This document shows, one piece after another, positions 15,723 through 20,992 of a stretch of 20,992 nucleotides of DNA. The DNA lies in assembly GCA_035495315.1 (NCBI GenBank), contig DATJGF010000148.1, positions 1 through 20,992 of the forward strand. Reading direction: 5' to 3'. Every line of letters begins with the position of its first letter. Position 1 is the first letter of the stretch. The notes under the pieces are model-generated. The model made no database searches, was not told the DNA's origin, and saw only the letters and a list, made by a program, of their open reading frames with translations. This DNA comes from DATJGF01 sp035495315. Lineage in GTDB: Bacteria > Verrucomicrobiota > Verrucomicrobiia > Limisphaerales > UBA8199. Both the position numbers and the translations under genes were made by a program.

Positions 15723-17875
15723 TGCGGCTTTGGCTGGATGGGCCCGATGTAGGTCGTCGCGACAACGATGTCATCAAACCAGACTCGATGAACGGGATTC
15801 TGACCGCTTGGGCTATTTGCGTGTGCGGACTGTTCAGTGACGTAGTCAAGCAGCCAAAAGAAATTCAGTTTCAACTTATCGGTGTTGCGCCAGCGGAAGC
15901 CCTCGAAGGGCTCACCGCCTGTGCCGGGGAGCTTAAACCCCATGCCGTTCCAGGGAGCGCGTGGCGTGCCTTGCTGAACGTGCATGACTTGTTTGCCGTC
16001 GAGCCAAAGCGCAAGTTCACCGTCGGCCTTATCCGGTGCCGAGTTCAGTTTGGCCATAATCTCGACCCATTGCCACCGGCCACGCGGCACCTGCAACGGT
16101 GGCTCCGGACTGATGGCGTTGCCCCAATACTTGCCATCAGCAGAGATCTTCATGTCCTGCCAATAATTGTAAAAAGACCAGGCGCCTGGCGGCGGCACGC
16201 GCCCGTAATTGCCGTTGGGCTCGATGCCGATGTAAATGCGGTCGTCGCCGCGGGGGCGTTCGCCGGCGCCGCCTTGCGGCCAATTGGTCGGAGGATTGTA
16301 TCCGCCGACCGCGACGAAATGGTGCGTGTAACCGGCATCTTCGGCGAACTTCACGTAAAAGCGGGCATGCAGTTTCTCGACGCCGTTCGGGAGCCGTTTA
16401 TATAGATGTCCGCCGGTATTTTTGCCAAGGGTTGCGGTGATCTGGAGCGAGCGGTGCCCGGTGCTGTTTGGTGGGACATCGCTGCTGAAGGCCATTGGCT
16501 CGTCGTCCTTGTTGCTCATTTCGGTCCAGCGTTTGCCAAGCTCAGCAACGCTGCCTGCCTCGAAGTTCTCATGAAAAAGAACATGGCTGTCCTGCTCCAG
16601 GCCTTCATCACCGGGATAGCGCGATGCCAGACCGTCTTGGAAGAGAGCCGCAATGTCTTTTTTGGTGGCTTGAGGATCTGCGGCTGGCTCGGCCTTCGGA
16701 ATCGGAGCCGTGCTCGCCGCCAGCGGCCGCAACTCTAGTAGCCTCTGCGCTGCGGCAGCATCAATCCAGGAGTCGCGATACTCAACCCGCAGCTTTTCGA
16801 ACGCAGCAATTGCGTCGTTGGTTTGACCGGCACTGGCCAGGGCAGTCGCCTGACGGAACTGTTCCTCGCCCGTGGTCAAAACCCGCGCCGCAATGCGATA
16901 CGACTCCTGCGGCGAGATATCGATTGGGACTTTGCCCAGAACTGGAGGGTTGGAATCTGTGAGGATCCCAAAAGCTGCCGGATTGCGCTCGCGGAAAAGA
17001 CGCGCGCGCATGTCCCGCTGTGAATTCATCGCGTCTCCGCCTGTACGACCGCCGCATGGGTCTATATCGGCTATGGCAAGACCATCGGGTCCTTCGGCTT
17101 TGGCGACAATGTTGCCTTGAGGAGAAATAATCATCGCGCCATTCCCTCGCTGGGCGACGACCAGCCAAATGAAATTCTCCACCGCACGCACGCGCAATGC
17201 CTGAACGCCAAGCTCTTCATCCCCAATCGCGGCGCTGCCCATCGTCGGAAAGAAAATGATATCAGCCCCTTCCAATGCCAGACAACGCGCGGTCTCCGGA
17301 ATCACCAGGTCGTAGCAGATGAGCATCCCCACCGTGCCCAGCTCACGCGTGGGAAATACGGGAAACGAATTTCCACGCTGACGTAGCAACTCGTGATAAA
17401 CCGGGCAGACCTTGTGATAGCGCCCGATCTCTTTGCCATCGCGACCCAGGAAAAACGCGGTATTGTAAATTCCTCCGTCCTGCTCGAGATGATCACTGCA
17501 GACGACGAGGTACATATTTTTCCGGGAAGCGGCCCGTCCCAGCCGTTCGAGCATGCGCTGGTTGGCCTGAGGCAGAAGCTGTTTCTCCGCCGCTTCGTTG
17601 ACGCCCGTCCAGTTCAAGAGCCCGAGAGTATCCTCCGGCAGAACCAGCACATCGCATTTACGATCCCCTGCGCGGTCGACGATCTTTTCCAGTTCCTCGA
17701 GATTACGATCGACTTGGTTGAGCGCCTGCGCGACGTCGAGCCGGAAGTTGATCGTGCGAGGTTTCGTTTGGCAGGCCGCGACGCGAACGGTGTTTGTCTT
17801 TGAGGCGAGCCCCGCCTGGAGTGCGGCTGGCAGAATCAGCAACGCCAATGTCCCAATCAAGCGATGACAGTTCAC
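15719..17875 (-). CDS. secreted nitrilase-superfamily amidohydrolase fused to a lectin-like domain
   Basis: This 718-residue exported protein has a signal peptide (residues 1 to about 24, LALLILPAALQAGLAS). Residues about 29-300 form a carbon-nitrogen hydrolase domain with the full Glu-Lys-Cys triad: E81 in VLVLPEDT, K155 in GRYHKVCP, C187 in GMLICYDLVIPE. Such enzymes cleave amides, ureas or nitriles. A helical segment (about 325-385, tetratricopeptide-like) and a Pro/Ala linker follow. The C-terminal domain (about 430-710) has features of a concanavalin-like beta-sandwich: HENFEAGS, LHARFYVKF, LALWLDGKQVMHV and VWFDDIVVA. The start is GTG at 17873-17875, with GGAG unusually close (one base), so translation may be weak. 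The stop overlaps the GH2-like start, so the two proteins are probably made together. The pairing suggests an amide-bearing glycan such as an N-acylated sugar polymer, but that is inference. Confidence 0.85.
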   Translation of the reverse strand: MNCHRLIGTLALLILPAALQAGLASKTNTVRVAACQTKPRTINFRLDVAQALNQVDRNLEELEKIVDRAGDRKCDVLVLPEDTLGLLNWTGVNEAAEKQLLPQANQRMLERLGRAASRKNMYLVVCSDHLEQDGGIYNTAFFLGRDGKEIGRYHKVCPVYHELLRQRGNSFPVFPTRELGTVGMLICYDLVIPETARCLALEGADIIFFPTMGSAAIGDEELGVQALRVRAVENFIWLVVAQRGNGAMIISPQGNIVAKAEGPDGLAIADIDPCGGRTGGDAMNSQRDMRARLFRERNPAAFGILTDSNPPVLGKVPIDISPQESYRIAARVLTTGEEQFRQATALASAGQTNDAIAAFEKLRVEYRDSWIDAAAAQRLLELRPLAASTAPIPKAEPAADPQATKKDIAALFQDGLASRYPGDEGLEQDSHVLFHENFEAGSVAELGKRWTEMSNKDDEPMAFSSDVPPNSTGHRSLQITATLGKNTGGHLYKRLPNGVEKLHARFYVKFAEDAGYTHHFVAVGGYNPPTNWPQGGAGERPRGDDRIYIGIEPNGNYGRVPPPGAWSFYNYWQDMKISADGKYWGNAISPEPPLQVPRGRWQWVEIMAKLNSAPDKADGELALWLDGKQVMHVQQGTPRAPWNGMGFKLPGTGGEPFEGFRWRNTDKLKLNFFWLLDYVTEQSAHANSPSGQNPVHRVWFDDIVVATTYIGPIQPKPH

Positions 17876-17926
17876 GCTCCGTCAGAGTTGGTGGCGGGCG
17901 ATCGTAAAGTCAAGAGCGTTCGCAAT

Positions 17927-17960
17927 GTAGCGTCAGGCGTCTCGCCGTCCGGACTCGGCG
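17927..17960 (+). repeat. dispersed hairpin repeat, copy 3
   Basis: GTAGCGTCAGGCGTCTCG at 17927-17944 matches copy 2 with one mismatch in 18 bases. The second half diverges and forms its own hairpin, CGCCG (17943-17947) with CGGCG (17956-17960), with TCCGGA in the loop. It lies between the GTG start of the nitrilase-lectin gene and the end of the DoxX gene. The rest of this 90-base gap shows no further gene. Confidence 0.65.
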
Positions 17961-17965
17961 TTTCC

Positions 17966-18416
17966 TTACTCCGAGGTTTGCTTCTTTTTGCCGCCGCCTT
18001 TAAACACCACGTTGTCTAACGAGATTGTTCCACCACCGGCGAGCAACAGAGTAACACACCCTGCGAGGTAAAGTGAAAGCAAGTTCCCCGCTATGGTTGC
18101 CGCTGAGGCTCATTTTGTGCGCGTAAACGAAGGCAACAGCCATATTCACTGCGATGACCAAAGCCGCGAAGCGCGTTACCAGGCCGAGCACCAGCAGAGC
18201 GGACGCAACCACCTCGGCAAAAATTACCAATGCCAAACTGGCTGCATGCCCGACATGGTGTGGGTCCGGGAAGCCGCCCGACATGGTGCTGAAACCTTTT
18301 ACCTTACCGATACCATGGTTGAGCAATAGGGTCGCTCCGAGCCAAACGCGCAAAATCAAAAGGCTAAGGCTGGTGAGAAAACAATCATTCGTCGGCGCAA
18401 ATAGTTTTTTAAACAT
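17966..18416 (-). pseudogene. DoxX family membrane protein, frameshifted near its C-terminus
   Basis: This small four-helix inner-membrane protein of the DoxX family has hydrophobic segments at about 14-34, 55-78 and 82-99. Typical motifs are ILRVWLGATLLLNHGIGKVKGF and AHKMSLSGNHSGELAF. In the reading frame as given, F114 is followed by unrelated residues to a stop at 18000-18002. If one base is skipped (the T at 18074, an A on the coding strand), the frame reads LYLAGCVTLLLAGGGTISLD, then a Lys-rich tail and a stop at 17966-17968. That restores the normal fourth helix and a 149-residue protein. This is either a real recent mutation or a sequencing or assembly error. DoxX proteins are linked to membrane redox or oxidative-stress complexes, but the precise role is unknown. 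The gene is 172 bases downstream of the DUF481 gene on the same strand. Confidence 0.82.
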
Positions 18417-18530
18417 AAACGTTGAACCGTGTGAGTGGATTTGTAACGTCCAACAGGCAGTGCGCAGTCAAGCTGCGGCGGGCTTATCGGGGTGCTTGGA
18501 CGTGGTGGCACACTGCTTGTAGCGCACGCG

Positions 18531-18547
18531 AGGCCGCCCAGCGGCCT
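18531..18547. terminator. GC-rich hairpin between DUF481 and DoxX genes
   Basis: A perfect 7-base stem, AGGCCGC and GCGGCCT, has a three-base loop. It is 42 bases past the stop of the minus-strand DUF481 gene. It would fold in that transcript, but no U-run follows on the minus strand, so intrinsic termination is uncertain. On the plus strand it is followed by a T-rich stretch, but no gene ends there. Confidence 0.3.
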
Positions 18548-18588
18548 GCTCAATTTTCTGTCTTAAAATGTCTCGGTCGATCTCTACC

Positions 18589-19401
18589 CTAGAATCTGAC
18601 GCCAATGCCGGCCAGCAGCTTGAAGTCGTTCTTTTGCCGGCCGGCGGCAGGTTGGTTATTGTAGGTGTCTTGGGCAACGAGGCGAACATCGAGCGCCTTG
18701 CTAACCGGAGCTGATATTCCCACCTCCGCGTTCATGATCCAGTTGTCAAACTTGTCGACTTGCGGAAGCCATTCGAGCGTTTCCCAAATTTTGGCCCCGG
18801 TCTTGAACTTATATTCAAACCGTTCTGCCAGGCGCAGAGCGATGTAATCTGAGGTAACGCCACCGAGGTCCTGATTGACGTAGGAAGGACCAATTTCGCC
18901 GCAGAGGAAGACGTTGGTTTGCTTGATGAAGTAATAGCCTGCCAGCGGGCCGACAGTGAAGCGATAATGGATGTCCGCGACGTTATCGCGCAGCGCGTCA
19001 AAACGAAGGCCGCCGTACAATTTCTCAGTAAAGAGATGATTCCACTGGGCGTAGCCCTTCAAGAAATTTGCGGTTTCGGTCTTTTCTTCCGAGCCGTCCG
19101 CTTGCTTGGTGGTCGTGTCTCCGTATCCCGCACTGCCACCCAGCAAGATTTCATCTTTGGCCGACTTGCGCGTGCTGTTGATCGTAACGGCGCCCAGGAA
19201 GGTATGGCTGTTGCCGCGGGTCATTGTGAGGTCGGCCGACGCGATACTCTCCCAGTGGGGTTTAGGCGGCGCATTGGTGGCCGTGGCCGCCGCGGCATCT
19301 GCGGCTTTGGCCGAGCTGCTGCTAGCCAATAGAGTGAGGGATGTAGCAGCAATGGTCATTGCTGACGTTAAGAGCTGGCGTGTGGTGAACTTCAGGTTCA
19401 T
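18589..19401 (-). CDS. DUF481 family outer-membrane beta-barrel protein
   Basis: This predicted outer-membrane protein has 270 residues from the ATG at 19399-19401. The frame is open a further 29 codons upstream, but only this start puts the signal peptide at the N-terminus (basic MNLKFTTRQ, hydrophobic 11-27, cleavage near SSAKAADA). The mature part has alternating beta-strands: DLTMTRGNSHTFLGAVTIN (58-76), LYGGLRFDALRDNVADIHYR (128-147), GPLAGYYFIK and DYIALRLAERFEYKF. This is the DUF481 ('salt-induced outer membrane protein', YdiY-like) pattern. It ends in Phe (LLAGIGVRF), the usual last residue recognised for barrel insertion. The function in the family is poorly known; some members respond to salt or acid. 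No strong RBS is visible. It diverges from the beta-helix gene. Confidence 0.87.
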   Translation of the reverse strand: MNLKFTTRQLLTSAMTIAATSLTLLASSSSAKAADAAAATATNAPPKPHWESIASADLTMTRGNSHTFLGAVTINSTRKSAKDEILLGGSAGYGDTTTKQADGSEEKTETANFLKGYAQWNHLFTEKLYGGLRFDALRDNVADIHYRFTVGPLAGYYFIKQTNVFLCGEIGPSYVNQDLGGVTSDYIALRLAERFEYKFKTGAKIWETLEWLPQVDKFDNWIMNAEVGISAPVSKALDVRLVAQDTYNNQPAAGRQKNDFKLLAGIGVRF

Positions 19402-19609
19402 AGGTTGGCAATAATTGTAATTCAGGCCTAATTGTTCTCGAACACGATTCCGACTGTGCGGCGTCGTTGTACCACAGCCGTCTGCCAACCTGCAAGCAAA
19501 CCCAATTCGTTTGACGATCCGCGCTTGCCAGCGGAAATTCAGGCGTTTGGTGCCGGCTAACTGTGATGAAAGCTTGAAGCGCTGTGACCCAATTAATTAT
19601 CGACGAACT

Positions 19610-19654
19610 GCCGATTAACAACCGGCGATACAACCGACTGCCAGTCGGCGCTAC
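19610..19654 (-). repeat. tandem palindromic repeat (GTAGCGCCGACTGGCAGTCGG type)
   Basis: Two adjacent hairpin units lie here. Unit 1 at 19634-19648 is CCGACTG, C, CAGTCGG: a perfect 7-base stem flanked by GTAGCG on the minus strand. Unit 2 at 19610-19626 is GCCGATT, loop AAC, AACCGGC: a 7-base stem with one G-T pair, flanked by GTATCG on the minus strand. The units are similar in sequence and orientation. The element ends 32 bases before the ATG of the beta-helix gene. I recall very similar repeats in Verrucomicrobia genomes but could not check. Confidence 0.75.
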
Positions 19655-19685
19655 GGTCCTTTTATATTTGATCGCGATCGAGTTT

Positions 19686-20992
19686 ATGAAACCGGTCGCT
19701 TTGGTCCAGGCTGCCTCGCCGGGGGAGGCGCCGTCGTTGCCGCTAACGGGCGCGCGAATTGTGACTGTTGCAACCGAACCGCAGTTGCAGACCGCAATAG
19801 GGAACTTGCGCAACGGCGATACCATTCTGCTCGCCGACGGAACTTACAACCTTACCAGCACGTTGTACGTCAACGGCCATAACGATGTGACGATTCGCGG
19901 CGCAGCCGGCAGCACCAATGTCGTGCTTGTGGGGAAAGGAATGGACAATGCCAATTATGGGAACACCGAATTCGGTATTTGGTCGAACAGCACCAATACC
20001 ACGATTGCGCACCTGTCTATCCGCGAAACCTACGACAACGAGATCATTTTTAATCCCGGGGCGCAATCGCCGCACGTTTATTGCGTCCGTCTGTTGAACG
20101 CCGGGTCACAGTTCATCAAATCGAACCCTACCGATCCGGTTGCCGGGATCGGCGTGAACAATGGAATCGTCGAATACTGCTGGTTTGAGTACACCGGCAA
20201 TCCGCCCGGCGATCATGGGACCGGGGTCGGCTACTTCAATGGCATTAGCGCTCACGCGGCGAAGAACTGGGTTGTGCGCGGCAATCTTTTCAAGAACCTG
20301 CACAATCCCGATACCGCCGCTTACCTGTGGAACCCCGCGGTATTGTTCTGGCGCCATTCCATGAACACCGTGACCGAACAGAACGTTTTTCTGAACGTCG
20401 ATCGGGCGGTGTCTTATGGCCTCGATAACACAACCCCTTATTTCGATCACGCGGGTGGGCTGATTCGCAATAATTTCGTCTGTCTCACGCCGGGCCTGAT
20501 GAGCGCCAGCCGGAAAGCCAGTTCGGATGGCGCGATTATCGCGTGGAACTCACCAGGCACTCAAGTCGACCACAACAGCGTGTTGGTGAATGGCAATGAG
20601 TTTTATGGGATAGAGTTCCGCTTCGCGACGACTACCAACTGCGCCGCTCGCAACAATTTGGCCGATGTTCCAATTCACCTGCGCGACAGTGCTACCGCGA
20701 CACAGTCGGGTAACCTGCTTACGGCAACTCCGGGCATGTTCGTCAATCCTTCGGCTGCGGATCTCCACTTGCAGGTTTCGGCCACGAATGCCATCGATAA
20801 AGCCTCCAGCGTGATTACCGTCACGAATGATATCGACGGCGAGCTTCGCCCCAAAGGCGCGCGTCCGGACATTGGCGCGGACGAATTCACCTCACGCGCC
20901 GCGCCGATCATTACCGACTTCACCGTGTCAAAGGCAGATTCGGTTCTTAGCTTCCAAACGCTGCTCGGCGTCAGCTACAATGTCGAAGGGGA
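19686..20992 (+). CDS. right-handed beta-helix protein with choice-of-anchor-Q-like motif, partial
   Basis: This gene is open to the window end: 435 complete codons plus two bases, with no stop. From residue 32 it shows the opening of secreted beta-helix proteins (LQTAIGNLRNGDTILLADGTYNL). Turns with Asn/Gly ladders follow, such as NVVLVGKGM, TTIAHLSIRETYD, NGIVEYCWFEYTG, WVVRGNLFKNL, NTVTEQNVFLNV and GTQVDHNSVLVNG. This resembles polysaccharide lyase 6 (chondroitinase B/alginate lyase) and related pectate-lyase-like folds. The motif DIDGELRPKGARPDIGADEF (382-401) is that of choice-of-anchor-Q proteins. The final LSFQTLLGVSYNVEG begins a C-terminal domain common in Verrucomicrobia secreted proteins. 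The start is uncertain: the ATG at 19686 gives only a weak signal (PVALVQAAS), whereas GTG at 19584 or TTG at 19668 would extend it through repeat DNA. Catalytic activity is not established. Confidence 0.85.
   Translation, partial: MKPVALVQAASPGEAPSLPLTGARIVTVATEPQLQTAIGNLRNGDTILLADGTYNLTSTLYVNGHNDVTIRGAAGSTNVVLVGKGMDNANYGNTEFGIWSNSTNTTIAHLSIRETYDNEIIFNPGAQSPHVYCVRLLNAGSQFIKSNPTDPVAGIGVNNGIVEYCWFEYTGNPPGDHGTGVGYFNGISAHAAKNWVVRGNLFKNLHNPDTAAYLWNPAVLFWRHSMNTVTEQNVFLNVDRAVSYGLDNTTPYFDHAGGLIRNNFVCLTPGLMSASRKASSDGAIIAWNSPGTQVDHNSVLVNGNEFYGIEFRFATTTNCAARNNLADVPIHLRDSATATQSGNLLTATPGMFVNPSAADLHLQVSATNAIDKASSVITVTNDIDGELRPKGARPDIGADEFTSRAAPIITDFTVSKADSVLSFQTLLGVSYNVEG

Noticed and set aside
15722..16405. 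A 227-codon open frame opposite the nitrilase-lectin gene
   Set aside because: The opposing frame has recognised domains and a coupled gene neighbour; this one has no recognisable motif and looks like a shadow of GC-rich coding.
18589..19488. DUF481 protein starting at 19488
   Set aside because: That start places the signal peptide 30 residues inside; the ATG at 19401 puts it at the N-terminus.
1..20992. CRISPR array, tRNA, rRNA or insertion sequence
   Set aside because: No regularly spaced direct repeats, cloverleaf-like stretches, rRNA motifs or transposase reading frames were seen by eye.

Overview
The window looks like a chromosome segment from a Verrucomicrobiota bacterium, perhaps of the Pedosphaera/Limisphaerales group. 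This is inference, not proof. It rests on the large secreted glycan-active proteins, a planctomycete/verrucomicrobial type of HtrA-like pseudoprotease, a beta-helix protein ending in a choice-of-anchor-Q type motif followed by the start of a 'SYxVE' tail domain, a DUF481 outer-membrane barrel, and GTAGCG-type palindromic intergenic repeats. Coding is dense on both strands, and no stretch over 300 bases lacks a gene. I saw no rRNA, tRNA, CRISPR array, insertion sequence or phage gene.

Layout. (1) 8-4544 is a metabolic and housekeeping block: a PhnW-like 2-aminoethylphosphonate transaminase (+), then an SDR oxidoreductase and an M32 carboxypeptidase (both -), a 62-residue acidic protein (+), and a DsbA-fold protein with only one active-site cysteine (-). 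(2) 4772-6969 (-) is a two-gene envelope quality-control unit. A secreted HtrA-like protease with an intact triad is translationally coupled (ATGA overlap) to a degenerate HtrA-like protein that has lost its catalytic His and Ser and carries its PDZ domain inside the protease fold. (3) 7141-11656 (+) is a tightly packed sugar ABC importer of the ribose/rhamnose/AI-2 type: dual ATPase, two different permeases, and a lipoprotein binding protein that resembles RhaS/LsrB. (4) 11802-17875 (-) is a coupled pair of very large secreted proteins: a nitrilase-superfamily amidase fused to a lectin-like domain, and a 1306-residue GH2-like protein whose usual acid/base Glu is replaced. (5) 17966-20992 holds a DoxX membrane-protein gene broken by a one-base frameshift (-), a DUF481 outer-membrane protein (-), and the first 435 codons of a right-handed beta-helix protein (+) that runs off the window.

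How they may work together (inference): the amidase-lectin/GH2 pair and the beta-helix protein fit extracellular or periplasmic polysaccharide processing. The convergent ABC importer could take up a released deoxy- or pentose sugar, although no catabolic enzymes for such a sugar are present to confirm this.

The most interesting non-coding signal is a family of dispersed hairpin repeats in the gene gaps near 4600, 11664 and 17927. Two copies differ only in ways that keep the stem paired, including one fully compensated base pair. A second palindromic repeat type sits at 19610-19654, just before the beta-helix gene.
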